DNA of 64,000 nucleotides. Source: Mesorhizobium sp. 1M-11. Its GTDB lineage: Bacteria; Pseudomonadota; Alphaproteobacteria; Rhizobiales; Rhizobiaceae. The stretch is from contig NZ_LJSD01000001.1 in NCBI RefSeq assembly GCF_001303895.1, forward strand, positions 476,197-540,196. Reading direction: 5' to 3'. Every line of letters begins with the position of its first letter. Within the stretch, counting starts at the first letter, position 1. The notes below the pieces were generated by a model. The model did not search any database. It saw only the letters and a program-made list of their open reading frames with translations, and was not told where the DNA came from. A program made the translations under genes and the position numbers. This document shows, piece by piece, positions 17,836-26,038 of this stretch.

Positions 17836-18864
17836 TTAGCGGAAGGGCGGCGGATAAAGCAGGCCGCCATTGTTCCACAGCGTGTTCGGGCCGCGGCTCA
17901 AGCCGAGTGCGGTCTTTTCACCGAGATTGCGGTCGAAGACTTCGGCATAATTGCCGACCTGCTTGACGATGTTGTAGCCCCACTTCTTGTCGAGGCCGAG
18001 CATCGGGCCGAGATCATCCGCCCCACCCAGCATACGCTGGATTTCCGGATCCGTACTTTTTGCCTGTTCGTCGACATTGGCTTGCGTGACGCCCTTTTCC
18101 TCCGCAGCCATCATCATCCAGACCGACCAGGAGACGATATCGCGCCAGTTGGAATCATTCTGGCGCACAGCCGGTGCAAGTGGCTCCTTCGAGATGGTCT
18201 CCGGCAGGATCACATAGTCGCCCGGGCTCTTCGAACCGGCACGAATGGAGGCAAGGTCAGAGCGGTCCGACGAGACCGCATCGCAGCGGCCCGAGAAGAA
18301 GGCGTTGTTGTTTTCGTCCGGGTTCTCGAACACCACCAGCTCGAACTTCTTGCCGGTCGTGCGGAAGAAGTCGGCGAGGTTCTGGGCCGTCGTGGTGCCG
18401 GGCAAGGTGCAGATCGCAGCGCCATCGAGTTCCTTGGCGCTGTTGATGCCGAGGCTCTTTGCCACCATCAGGCCCTGTCCGTCGTAAAACACCGCCGGGC
18501 CGAAATCGATACCGAGCGAGGCCTCGCGCGAATAGGTCAACGTCGTCTGGCGCGATAGAATGTCGATCTCACCCGACTGCAGGACCTGGAAGCGCGTGTT
18601 GATGTTGGTCATCACGAAGTCGACCTTGTTCGGATCCCCGAACACGGCACTCGCGACCGCGCGACACACATCGACGTCGAAACCCGCAAACTTGCCCTGC
18701 GCATCGGCGAGCGCAAAGCCTGTCGTCCCCATCGAAACGCCGCAGATCAGTTTGCCGCGTGCCTTCACCGTCTCCAGCGTCGACGCGGCTTCCGCCGCAA
18801 CAACGGATGTGCCCAGAAGCAGCGCGGCAGCCGCGATGCGGCGTGCCGTCCGAAATAGTGCCAT
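17836..18864 (-). CDS. Amino-acid ABC transporter substrate-binding protein, AapJ-like
   Basis: The 342-residue protein has a signal peptide of about 26 residues (MALFRTARRIAAAALLLG..., cut near AEA-AS). The family 3 binding-protein fold is shown by LETVKARGKLICGVSMGTTG, FAGFDVDVCRAVASAVFGD and TRFQVLQSGEIDILSR. The length and the C-terminal WNNGGLLYPPPFR ending are those of AapJ. The start is the ATG at 18864 with GGGAGG upstream. It leads the operon with the two permeases and the fourth amidohydrolase. No ATPase gene is linked. Confidence 0.92.
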   Translation of the reverse strand: MALFRTARRIAAAALLLGTSVVAAEAASTLETVKARGKLICGVSMGTTGFALADAQGKFAGFDVDVCRAVASAVFGDPNKVDFVMTNINTRFQVLQSGEIDILSRQTTLTYSREASLGIDFGPAVFYDGQGLMVAKSLGINSAKELDGAAICTLPGTTTAQNLADFFRTTGKKFELVVFENPDENNNAFFSGRCDAVSSDRSDLASIRAGSKSPGDYVILPETISKEPLAPAVRQNDSNWRDIVSWSVWMMMAAEEKGVTQANVDEQAKSTDPEIQRMLGGADDLGPMLGLDKKWGYNIVKQVGNYAEVFDRNLGEKTALGLSRGPNTLWNNGGLLYPPPFR

Positions 18865-18934
18865 TTGTCCTCCCAAGCGGTTCTGACGGAATCTCCGCCG
18901 ACCGTCACTTTTTTCAACACGGCAATCCAATCAA

Positions 18935-18969
18935 ATTGCCGACAATTCTTCAACAAAATAATCGACAAT
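18935..18969. promoter_or_regulatory. GntR operator-like pair before the aapJ-like gene
   Basis: ATTGCCGACAAT (18935-18946) differs by one base and ATAATCGACAAT (18958-18969) by two bases from ATTGTNNACAAT. They lie 70-105 bases before the aapJ-like start and 100-130 bases before the divergent histidine kinase start. They extend the probable GntR regulon to the amino-acid transporter operon. Confidence 0.6.
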
Positions 18970-19067
18970 AATTGTAATCAATCGCAGCAACCGTGATCCG
19001 AGCTTTTCGGGTTTGCGGCACCCGTTGTTCCCTTTAGCTAAAGCACGCAAACTGCCACAATGGTCCG

Positions 19068-20609
19068 ATGACACGCAGTCGAAGCCCGATCCTGGCAAGG
19101 CCAGCCACCCTGATTGTCATCTGGTGCCTTCTGCTGCTGGTTTCGGTCAGCGCATTGGCGGCCTGGCAATACCGGGTGCTCAGCAACGAACTTGCCCAGG
19201 AGAGTTTTGTTCTGCACCGGCTGGCCTCGCAGCGGGCCGACCAGCACGATGCCCATATGACGGCGCTTTCGGCCATCGCGGTGGCTTCCGACGGCCGCAG
19301 TTTTGATCTGTTCCTTGACGTGGCGTCGACCATTGCCCGCTTCTATCCCCGCATCGACGAGATTCAGCTTGTTCCGCTGGACCCACAGGCGAAAATCGTC
19401 GGCACGACGTCACTCGATCCAGCTGCGGCGGGACTCGTACGCAAGGCGGCCCTGGCGTCTGATGGTCACATCGCGCTGCTGCCCCATCCTGGCCGTCCCG
19501 ATCACTACATCATGGTCAAGCGCAGCCCCAACAGCGACGCCGCGCGATACGGGCTCATGCTGGGCATCGACGCTGGCAAGCTGATCAGCGACGAGACGCC
19601 GTTCTGGTCGCGGCCCGGCGTCACCACACGACTGTCCTTGCCCGATGGACAGCGTGTGGTCGGGCCGCCCGCCATGCCGACCGCAATCGGCTTTTCGAGG
19701 CCGCTCGGCAGTGCCTCCCAGCCTCTCATTCTCGAAACCGGCGTGGAAATTGGAATCACGGACGTCCTCCCTCCCCTCCAGACGCTTCTGACGCTGTTTG
19801 CCGTCAGCCTTGCCTACCTCGCCGCCGTGAGCGCATTACGCCAGCGGGCTCGCGCGCGCGCCGCCGTTCAACAGGCGCGGCTCAGCGCCCTGGAATCACG
19901 CCTTGCACATGCTTCCCGCGTCAATGCGCTCGGCGAAATGGCGAGCGGCATGGCACACGAGTTGACGCAACCGCTCACGGCCATCCTGGCGCAGGCACAA
20001 GCCGGACGCCGACTGGCCAGCAGAGGCGACGCGACCGCGCTTGCTCCGGTTCTCGACGATACCGTCACCCAGGCTAAACGAGCCTCCGCAATCCTGGAGC
20101 GCTTCCGCAACTGGTCGCGACCGCAACACGAGCCGGCATCCGCTTTCGACTTGCGCAGCGCCTTGATCAACGTACAGACGCTGCTTGGACCGGAAGCGGC
20201 AAGGCGCGGCATCCAATTGGATGTTCATCTTCCCGAGCGGCCAGTCGTGGTCGTCGCAGACCCGGTCGAAATGGAACAAGTCGCATTCAATCTGGTGCGC
20301 AACGCAATGGAGGCTCTGGATGGCAAACTGGACGGTCCTGGACGCGTGACAATGGGATTGATGGATGACGGCTCTCAAGCCATTTTCGAAGTCAGCGACA
20401 ACGGTTCCGGCGTGTCGGAAAGCATACGACCGCAGCTGTTCACGCCCTTCGCCACAACCCGCGCAGACGGTACCGGATTGGGCCTCTCGCTCAGCCAACG
20501 CTTGGTGGAACGTGCTGGCGGCGAAATCGTGCTGGTCGACAATGGTCCCGGCGCGACCTTCCAGGTGATACTGCCGCGTGGACGGGAAAAATCGGAGGCA
20601 GCGCAATGA
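19068..20609 (+). CDS. Sensor histidine kinase (DctB/FixL-like class)
   Basis: The 513-residue membrane kinase has transmembrane segments at about 14-33 and 237-256 enclosing a periplasmic sensor of about 200 residues. A coiled linker (RARARAAVQQARLSALESRLAHASR) precedes the phosphoacceptor motif GEMASGMAHELTQPL (His297). The ATPase domain follows with the N box NLVRNAMEAL, G1 VSDNGSGV and G2 DGTGLGLSLSQRL. The stop overlaps the regulator start by four bases (ATGA), so they form a cognate pair. The ligand is unknown; the downstream HbpS-like gene hints at a haem or redox signal. Confidence 0.93.
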   Translation: MTRSRSPILARPATLIVIWCLLLLVSVSALAAWQYRVLSNELAQESFVLHRLASQRADQHDAHMTALSAIAVASDGRSFDLFLDVASTIARFYPRIDEIQLVPLDPQAKIVGTTSLDPAAAGLVRKAALASDGHIALLPHPGRPDHYIMVKRSPNSDAARYGLMLGIDAGKLISDETPFWSRPGVTTRLSLPDGQRVVGPPAMPTAIGFSRPLGSASQPLILETGVEIGITDVLPPLQTLLTLFAVSLAYLAAVSALRQRARARAAVQQARLSALESRLAHASRVNALGEMASGMAHELTQPLTAILAQAQAGRRLASRGDATALAPVLDDTVTQAKRASAILERFRNWSRPQHEPASAFDLRSALINVQTLLGPEAARRGIQLDVHLPERPVVVVADPVEMEQVAFNLVRNAMEALDGKLDGPGRVTMGLMDDGSQAIFEVSDNGSGVSESIRPQLFTPFATTRADGTGLGLSLSQRLVERAGGEIVLVDNGPGATFQVILPRGREKSEAAQ

Positions 20610-21214
20610 GCAGTCCTGTCTATCTCGTTGATGACGACGAGGCCGTGCGCAGCGCGCTCAGTCTCCTGCTTTCGACTGTCGATATGAAAGTCACCGGCTT
20701 CGCCGACCCGCAGGCCTTTCTGGCACAGGTCGCCCGGCTCGAGCCCGGTTGCCTCATCCTCGACATCCGCATGCCGGTCATTTCAGGGCTGAAGCTTCAG
20801 GAAAGACTGGCGGAACAGGGTGTGGACTGGCCCACCATCGTCATCTCCGGCCATGGTGACATCGAGGCCTGCCGGCGCGCCTTCCGCAACGGCGCCGTCG
20901 ATTTCCTGTCAAAGCCCATCGACGAGCAGGATCTCATCGACGCGATCCAGAAAGGCCAGCAGGTTCTGGAACGCACCTTGCGCCAGCGAGCCGAAAAAGC
21001 GGAAACGGTCACGTTGCTGGCCGCGTTGACCGCGCGAGAGAGCGAAGTGCTCGACCGTATCGCCTCGGGCTTCACCACCCGACAGATCGCCGAAGGGCTG
21101 GGCCTGTCGCCACGCACAGTGGAGAGCCATCGTGCTGCGATCGGCGCCAAGCTCGGCACGACATCGCAGGCCGAGATGACGCGGCTCTGGCTGGAAGGGC
21201 GTGAAACTCCGTAG
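20606..21214 (+). CDS. Response regulator, FixJ/NarL class
   Basis: The 202-residue protein joins a receiver domain (acidic residues in LVDDDEAVR, phospho-Asp53 in LDIRMP, Lys in LSKPID) to a LuxR/FixJ-type helix-turn-helix (LTARESEVLDRIASGFTTRQIAEGLGLSPRTVESHRA). The receiver-linker-HTH layout and the length match FixJ and TtrR-like regulators. It is coupled to the kinase gene. An 18-base palindrome spans its stop codon and may be a binding site controlling the next gene. Confidence 0.93.
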   Translation: MSSPVYLVDDDEAVRSALSLLLSTVDMKVTGFADPQAFLAQVARLEPGCLILDIRMPVISGLKLQERLAEQGVDWPTIVISGHGDIEACRRAFRNGAVDFLSKPIDEQDLIDAIQKGQQVLERTLRQRAEKAETVTLLAALTARESEVLDRIASGFTTRQIAEGLGLSPRTVESHRAAIGAKLGTTSQAEMTRLWLEGRETP

Positions 21215-21224
21215 AACTACGGAG
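21207..21224. promoter_or_regulatory. 18-bp palindrome between the regulator and HbpS-like genes
   Basis: CTCCGTAG-AA-CTACGGAG has perfect 8-bp arms and spans the regulator stop codon, 75 bases before the HbpS-like gene. No T run follows. Inference: an operator for the FixJ-like protein. A short transcript hairpin is the alternative. Confidence 0.5.
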
Positions 21225-21298
21225 CAGGCCGCAAGCCCTACGAATACCGGCTGCACCGATCGAACGGTATCTTTTCCACATCAACTGGACAGGAGACC

Positions 21299-21787
21299 AT
21301 GATGATCCGCACTCTCGTAATTGCAGCCACTGTCGTCGCCCCGCTTGCCGCAACCGCGCAGGAACTGCCGACGGCACCTTATCTTCCGCTCGACCTGGCG
21401 ACCAAGGCCGCTGACGCCGCGCTCAAGGCCTGCGTCGCCGAAGGCCACAACGTCAGCGTCGCCATCGTGGCACGCGACGGCGCAACCAAGGTCCTTCTCA
21501 AGGGCGACAATTCCGGCCCACACACCGGCGCAAGCGCAGAGGGCAAGGCCTTCACTTCGGCAGCACTCGGCCGTGACACGGCAGGGCTTGCCGAATTCAT
21601 CGCCGGCAAGCCGGCCAATGAGGGCATGCGCGATATGGACAGCCGCATGGTGATCCAGGCTGGTGGCCTGCCGGTCAAGCTCGGCAAGGCACTGGTCGGC
21701 GGCATCGGTGTGGGTGGCGCTCCTTCGGGCGATATCGACGCCAACTGCGCGGCTGCCGGATTGAAGGCCATCGGCACCGCCGAATAA
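21299..21787 (+). CDS. Secreted HbpS/GlcG-family (haem-degrading/binding) protein
   Basis: The 162-residue protein begins with a signal peptide (cut near ATA-QE, about residue 21) followed by the whole HbpS/GlcG (formerly DUF336) domain: DLATKAADAALKACVAEGHNVSVAIVARDG, HTGASAEGKAFTSAALGR and a glycine-rich end LVGGIGVGGAPSGD. In Streptomyces, HbpS is an extracellular haem-binding protein that modulates the SenS/SenR two-component system. Here too the gene follows a kinase-regulator pair. AGGAG precedes two adjacent ATGs (21299, 21302); either may be used. Confidence 0.88.
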   Translation: MMIRTLVIAATVVAPLAATAQELPTAPYLPLDLATKAADAALKACVAEGHNVSVAIVARDGATKVLLKGDNSGPHTGASAEGKAFTSAALGRDTAGLAEFIAGKPANEGMRDMDSRMVIQAGGLPVKLGKALVGGIGVGGAPSGDIDANCAAAGLKAIGTAE

Positions 21788-21813
21788 GCTTTCCCTACCT
21801 TGTAAACATCGTG

Positions 21814-21832
21814 TGGCCGCCATTGGCGGCCA
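21814..21832. terminator. Hairpin between convergent genes
   Basis: TGGCCGCC and GGCGGCCA pair perfectly around ATT, between the HbpS-like and DoxX-like stops. No T run follows on either strand, so intrinsic termination may be weak. Confidence 0.45.
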
Positions 21833-21849
21833 TACCCCATTCCAAGACT

Positions 21850-22275
21850 TCAGATGGGCAAACTTCTCAGGACGCGCCCCACCAATTTCTCCAGGGATAG
21901 CCCACCAGCGCCGGCGATCGCGAGTGTGAACATGCCGCCTGCAATCGCGAGATCCTTTTCGAAATGCAGCAATTCGTTGTGGTTGGCGAAATTCGTGTGA
22001 AACAGCGCTGCCGTGGCGACGCAGAACAGGCCGAGTGCGACGGCACCGAGCCGCGTCAGAAGGCCCAACGCCACCGACAGGCCCGCTGCGATCTGCAGCG
22101 CGATGGTCGCGACGACAAGTGGGGCACCGATCCCGAGCTGCGCCATCGCGTTCACCGTACCTGCGAAATTCAAGGCCAGGGCGAAACCTTCATGCACGAA
22201 GATCAAGGCGAGCAGCACACGGCCGGTCAGCAGCACGAAATCCGACAGATAAACCTTCCAGGTAATTGGTACCAT
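21850..22275 (-). CDS. DoxX family membrane protein
   Basis: A protein of about 141 residues with four predicted helices and the DoxX opening VLLTGRVLLALIFVHEGF. It also has a glycine-rich second helix and the HTNF...HFEKDLAIAGGMFTLA end typical of DoxX/DoxD-like proteins. These inner-membrane proteins are linked to thiol and oxidative-stress protection. The start is uncertain: the ATG at 22275 is used here, while a TTG at 22302 falls in the terminator of the upstream gene. It may be read through from the MBL-TPR unit. Confidence 0.85.
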   Translation of the reverse strand: MVPITWKVYLSDFVLLTGRVLLALIFVHEGFALALNFAGTVNAMAQLGIGAPLVVATIALQIAAGLSVALGLLTRLGAVALGLFCVATAALFHTNFANHNELLHFEKDLAIAGGMFTLAIAGAGGLSLEKLVGRVLRSLPI

Positions 22276-22302
22276 CGACGTCGCTAGCTCCGTCCAGAAC
22301 AA

Positions 22303-22329
22303 GAAGGGCGGGCACCTTCGTGTCCGCCC
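22303..22329 (-). terminator. Rho-independent terminator after the TPR gene
   Basis: On the minus strand GGGCGGACAC pairs with GTGCCCGCCC (one mismatch) around a four-base loop, and CTTCTTGTTCT follows. It lies just after the TPR stop and before the DoxX-like gene, so DoxX may be expressed at a lower level or separately. Confidence 0.65.
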
Positions 22330-22338
22330 GCCACTCTT

Positions 22339-22797
22339 TTATTTGGTCACCTTGGTCTGGATCGCCTGTTGCAGGTCTTCCAGCTCTTCGCAGCCGCTGG
22401 GGCAGAGCTTTTGCAGCGAGGCCAATTGCTCCCTGGCCTTTGTCATGTCGCCCGTTTCGACATAAAGTTCGCCGAGATATTCACGCGCCGCCTTGTGGTC
22501 TGGCTTCAGTTCGAGCGCTTTGTTGTAATAGGTGAGCGCGGTGCTGTAATCGCCTGTCTTGCGCAGCGTGAAGCCAAGCAGATTGTAGACATCGGGCTGT
22601 TGCACGTCCTGCGCCAGATCGCGCAGTTCCGCGAGTGCCCCCTGATAGTCCTTCGCGTCGATCTTCGCCCTCACCGCGGTCAAGTCCGGGGCGTCCGTCG
22701 ATTCTATATCGTCGACCGCATAGGCCGGCGGAAACATGAGCCCGCTCGCGGCTGCCATCAGGCAGATGCCAGCCAGCATTCCAAAAAACCTTGTCAT
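22339..22797 (-). CDS. Exported TPR-repeat protein
   Basis: The 152-residue protein has a signal peptide (cut near AYA-VD, about residue 27) and about two and a half tetratricopeptide repeats in residues 45-140, the clearest being DVYNLLGFTLRKTGDYSTALTYYNKALELKPDH. Two cysteines lie close together near the end (CPSGC). Such proteins act as scaffolds in the periplasm. It follows the MBL-fold gene by 24 bases and probably shares its ECF-type promoter. Confidence 0.85.
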   Translation of the reverse strand: MTRFFGMLAGICLMAAASGLMFPPAYAVDDIESTDAPDLTAVRAKIDAKDYQGALAELRDLAQDVQQPDVYNLLGFTLRKTGDYSTALTYYNKALELKPDHKAAREYLGELYVETGDMTKAREQLASLQKLCPSGCEELEDLQQAIQTKVTK

Positions 22798-22821
22798 TGT
22801 CTTTCTTCCTTCTGCTTGCCG

Positions 22822-23796
22822 TCAGCTCTGGACGGTCGGCGTGAAGCCATAGGCGTTGCCGTCCTTGACGAAGGAACCGGTTCCCGGGAACGGAAAATGG
22901 GAGCCGCTGATCCTGATCTTGTCGGCTATGACCCGGTCAATAAGCTTGTGACGGGTGGCGATCGCGGTCGGGCCGTCCTGGTCGTAGCTGCCTTGCCATT
23001 CCGGATGCGGGGCAAGCAGCGCCGGCACATACATCGTGTCGGCGGAGACAAGGAACTGCTCGTTGCCCGATGCCACAAGGAAAACCGAGTGGCCGGGCGT
23101 ATGCCCGGGTGCCGCAATCAGCTGTATCCCCGGAGCGACTTCAGCACCGTCCTCGACCAGTTTCCAGTTCTTCCACTTCGGAAAATTCTCGGCGATGCGC
23201 TTTCCGGCGGGCTTACGACCCGCGGGCAGTTGTTCGACGCGACCGGGATCCGTCCACCACTTGTATTCCTTGGCGTTGACGGTCAGCTCGGCGTTGGGGA
23301 ATACCGGAGCGTTGCTGCCCTTTTCCATCAGCCCCCAGACATGGTCCGGGTGGAAATGCGAAATCATGATGGTATCGATCGCCTTGTAGTCGATGCCGGC
23401 GGCGGCCATGTTGGCCGGCAGATGGGTGGCATTGGCCTGCCACTGGCCGACGCCCGATCCCGCATCCATCATGATCAGCTTGTCGCCGATCTTGAGCACG
23501 ACGACGGTGAGTGGGATGGGCATGAAATCGGTCGGCAGGCCCGCTTTTGCCAGCGCAGCCTTGGTGTCGTCGACCGAGGCGTTGGCGATGAAGGTCGGAT
23601 CGTGCGGCTTGCGCCAGATGCCGTCATAGATGGCCGTGACTTCGACCGAGCCGACCTTGTAGCGATAGAATCCAACTGTCGGCTCTATCGGAGCGGCCGC
23701 CGATGCGGGGGCAATGAATTCAAGCTTTCCTGCAATCCCGAAAGCCGCAGCGGCAGCTGCGGATCCGAGCACCATGCGACGTGTCATGTTGAACAT
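22822..23796 (-). CDS. Tat-exported metallo-beta-lactamase-fold hydrolase
   Basis: The 324-residue protein starts with a twin-arginine signal (MTRRMVLGS with an alanine-rich core, cut near ASA-AP). The MBL fold follows with the metal motif SHFHPDH, then PGHTPGHS and SADTMY supplying further ligands, and a terminal GSHFPFPG. Family members include lactonases, sulfide-processing enzymes and quorum quenchers. I prefer the ATG at 23796 (AGAGA upstream). An ECF-type promoter lies 61 bases before it (23857-23888). Substrate unknown. Confidence 0.88.
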   Translation of the reverse strand: MFNMTRRMVLGSAAAAAAFGIAGKLEFIAPASAAAPIEPTVGFYRYKVGSVEVTAIYDGIWRKPHDPTFIANASVDDTKAALAKAGLPTDFMPIPLTVVVLKIGDKLIMMDAGSGVGQWQANATHLPANMAAAGIDYKAIDTIMISHFHPDHVWGLMEKGSNAPVFPNAELTVNAKEYKWWTDPGRVEQLPAGRKPAGKRIAENFPKWKNWKLVEDGAEVAPGIQLIAAPGHTPGHSVFLVASGNEQFLVSADTMYVPALLAPHPEWQGSYDQDGPTAIATRHKLIDRVIADKIRISGSHFPFPGTGSFVKDGNAYGFTPTVQS

Positions 23797-23856
23797 CGTG
23801 ATCTCTCTTGTCTGATGCAACGATTTGAAAGCGGCCGGATGATCATTCACCCTGAT

Positions 23857-23888
23857 GACAAGACCTGCCGCCTTCCGGATTTATTCCC
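23857..23888 (-). promoter_or_regulatory. ECF-type promoter 1 (MBL gene)
   Basis: On the minus strand GGGAATAAAT (23888-23879) is followed after 14 bases by GTCTTGTC (23864-23857). The layout is identical to 24271-24302 and 26039-26070. Confidence 0.75.
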
Positions 23889-23989
23889 AACCGTGAGATC
23901 TTTCTTTCGGCTGGTTCGCGAAGGCGTGATCGCGTTCGGATGTTCGAGGAGCGGGATTTCCAGCCGCTCCTCGAACAGGTGACGGTCAA

Positions 23990-24220
23990 TCAATTGCCCC
24001 AGAGATCGTGATCGAAATCCATTGTGTCGATCTTGGCCTTGCCCGAAGCACCGGTCTTGATGCTGGTGTCGACATCCTTGCGCGGCTTGGGGACGGAAGC
24101 CGTCGTCGAGTGATCGACCGCAGCCATCGGCATGGCGCCGGGGTCGTAGTGATCGCTTCCCGCAAAGGCGGTGCCGGTGGCGATGACGATGCTGAGCGTG
24201 GTGAGAGCAACCTTGATCAT
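23990..24220 (-). CDS. Small secreted protein, unknown function
   Basis: The 76-residue product has a signal peptide (MIKVALTTLSIVIATGTAFA, then GSDHYD). The mature part of about 56 residues is polar, with a lysine/threonine-rich middle and an acidic end DFDHDLW. It resembles no family I recognise. AAGGAA precedes the ATG. An ECF-type promoter lies 51 bases upstream, so it is a probable member of the adjacent sigma regulon. Confidence 0.75.
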   Translation of the reverse strand: MIKVALTTLSIVIATGTAFAGSDHYDPGAMPMAAVDHSTTASVPKPRKDVDTSIKTGASGKAKIDTMDFDHDLWGN

Positions 24221-24270
24221 GTCTCAATTCCTTGCCTTTGGTTGACGCGTGCCGTCTTGGCGCCGCTACA

Positions 24271-24302
24271 GACAAGACCTTGATTGCTCTGATTTTATTC
24301 CC
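24271..24302 (-). promoter_or_regulatory. ECF-type promoter 2 (small secreted protein)
   Basis: On the minus strand GGGAATAAAA (24302-24293) is followed after 14 bases by GTCTTGTC (24278-24271). The last eight bases match promoter 1 exactly. Confidence 0.75.
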
Positions 24303-24465
24303 GCCCCACGGTCTGTTTGTTTGGATTGTCGACCGATATCTGGAGCTATGTGCCGGGGCTCGCGCAATCATGCAAAATGAAGCGCGCGAGCTCTGCTTCG
24401 CACAGCAATCCCATGCGATCTTTGTCTCTCATTGTTCAGCTTTGCCGCCTCGGGCGAACGTCGGA

Positions 24466-25320
24466 TCAGATCGCAGCCGCAGCCCGGAAACGGGTGACGA
24501 ATTCATCGAGCCCCGACCGCTCCATGTCCGTGATCGCCCAGTAGGCGAAGGCTCGGTCGCTCCAGCTCACCATCGAAAACCCATCCGCCGAACGGTCGAC
24601 GGGGCTGCTCGCCTCGCCACCATTCCGGGGCTGGGCGACAAGCGTGATCAGATGTTCGTTGTGGCGGTAGACCAACGCGGGAATGGGTTGTCCGTCAACG
24701 ACCTCCACCCGGCCTCCAACGAGCGCAAATCCGTCCTTGGCGAGGTCGGGAGCCGGTGGCGACATGCCAAGCCGGCCATCGAGCCAGGGTTTGACCGTAT
24801 GCCGGTCCGACGAGACGACGTCGACAGGGTTGGCGGCAAGCAGGCTGCGGCGATGGCCACTTGCAACGGCGGCAGCAAAATCATCCGAGCCGCCAGTCAT
24901 TGCCCATTGTGTTGCGCCACTCGCCACCACCGCGGTAATGGCGATCGATGCGGCCAGGGCACGCCAATCGAACGTTGCGGATCGTGCGGACCAGCTCCGA
25001 AGGGAACGTTCGGTACGGGAGTGTGATGACGACGTGCGGAAGGGCAGAACGGATGGTTGCAGCGCCTGATGGGCATCGGCACCTCCGATAGCCTGGATGC
25101 GGTCCAGAAATGCCTTGCTCGGCTGCGGTTTCGGCAGCCTGTTCACGGCAACGCGCAAAGCCGCGATGCGCGCATGTTCGGCGGCAAGTTCAGGGTCGGC
25201 AGCGATGCGCCGCTCAACCGCCAAGGCGGTGGCTGCGTCGAGCTCGCCGTCGACCAGGGCATGGAGCATCATCGTCATTTCCGCCTTGTCCTTTGGCAAA
25301 CCGTCTTTGTGCGCAGTCAT
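24466..25320 (-). CDS. Anti-sigma factor, membrane-bound
   Basis: The 284-residue protein has an N-terminal anti-sigma helix bundle (LHALVDGELDAATALAVERRIAADPELAAEHARI), one membrane segment at about 118-140 (LAASIAITAVVASGATQW), and a periplasmic domain of about 140 residues. Its start overlaps the sigma gene stop by four bases (ATGA), the usual arrangement for cognate pairs. It lacks the Cys/His zinc motif of ZAS anti-sigma factors near the N-terminus, so the release signal may act on the periplasmic domain. Confidence 0.88.
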   Translation of the reverse strand: MTAHKDGLPKDKAEMTMMLHALVDGELDAATALAVERRIAADPELAAEHARIAALRVAVNRLPKPQPSKAFLDRIQAIGGADAHQALQPSVLPFRTSSSHSRTERSLRSWSARSATFDWRALAASIAITAVVASGATQWAMTGGSDDFAAAVASGHRRSLLAANPVDVVSSDRHTVKPWLDGRLGMSPPAPDLAKDGFALVGGRVEVVDGQPIPALVYRHNEHLITLVAQPRNGGEASSPVDRSADGFSMVSWSDRAFAYWAITDMERSGLDEFVTRFRAAAAI

Positions 25321-25856
25321 CGCGCTCTCCCAAGGTCAGACATCAATTGGCCGCGCGCACGCGCCAGCCGCGACATCACGGTACCGATCGGCACATCGAG
25401 CATGGCGGCAATCTCACGATAACTCAGGCCATTTATGTCACGCAGCACGAGCGTCTCGCGAAACGGCTCCGGCAGCGCCGCTATCGCATCCTCCAAAGCG
25501 GCCAGATCGGCTTTGGCAATCAGATTGGCTTCCGGACCGTCATCGTCAGGAGAGTGATCCCGATGCCCGGCGCTCATATCGTCGAGATCGTTCAGATCAC
25601 CAACGGCGACCACTTCGCGAGAACGGTTGCGGGCAAGCCACGTGTAAGAAGCGTTGCGCACGATGGTTAGAAGCCATGCCCGCGCGTTTCCGCCGGCATA
25701 GCCGCCGATCCCCGCATAGGCCTTCATGCAGGCCTCCTGCACGACGTCTTCGGCATCGGCTGCGCTGCCGGTGAGCCAGCGCGCCAAGGCAAGGGCATCG
25801 CCGAGATGGGGCATGACCACCTGGCTGAATCGAGCCTGCGCCTCGCCGTTCAACAT
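25317..25856 (-). CDS. ECF RNA polymerase sigma factor
   Basis: The 179-residue protein has sigma region 2 (LARWLTGSAADAEDVVQEACMKAYAGIGGY, then ARAWLLTIVRNASYTWL) and region 4 (LPEPFRETLVLRDINGLSYREIAAMLDVPIGTVMSRLARARGQL), joined by a short acidic linker. It directs transcription of a stress regulon. The ATG at 25856 lacks a clear ribosome site. A promoter of the same form as those before two neighbouring genes lies at 26039-26070, indicating autoregulation. Confidence 0.93.
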   Translation of the reverse strand: MLNGEAQARFSQVVMPHLGDALALARWLTGSAADAEDVVQEACMKAYAGIGGYAGGNARAWLLTIVRNASYTWLARNRSREVVAVGDLNDLDDMSAGHRDHSPDDDGPEANLIAKADLAALEDAIAALPEPFRETLVLRDINGLSYREIAAMLDVPIGTVMSRLARARGQLMSDLGRAR

Positions 25857-26038
25857 GGCGATATCACACGCATTCCTCGCGGCCTTCCAGCGTTCGCGCA
25901 GAAACCATGCAGTGGATCGACGATACCCCTATTCGGCCGGAAAAGCCCTCGGCATTCGCAAAGTCGAAAACGCGGACGCAAATCGGGTCAAGACTGCTGC
26001 GGCGCATGATAATCTTCCTGTCTCGCGGATCATCCATG

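Noticed and set aside
22369..23982. 537-codon plus-strand frame across the TPR and MBL genes
   Set aside because: It covers two minus-strand genes with signal peptides and recognisable domains, and its translation has no family features.
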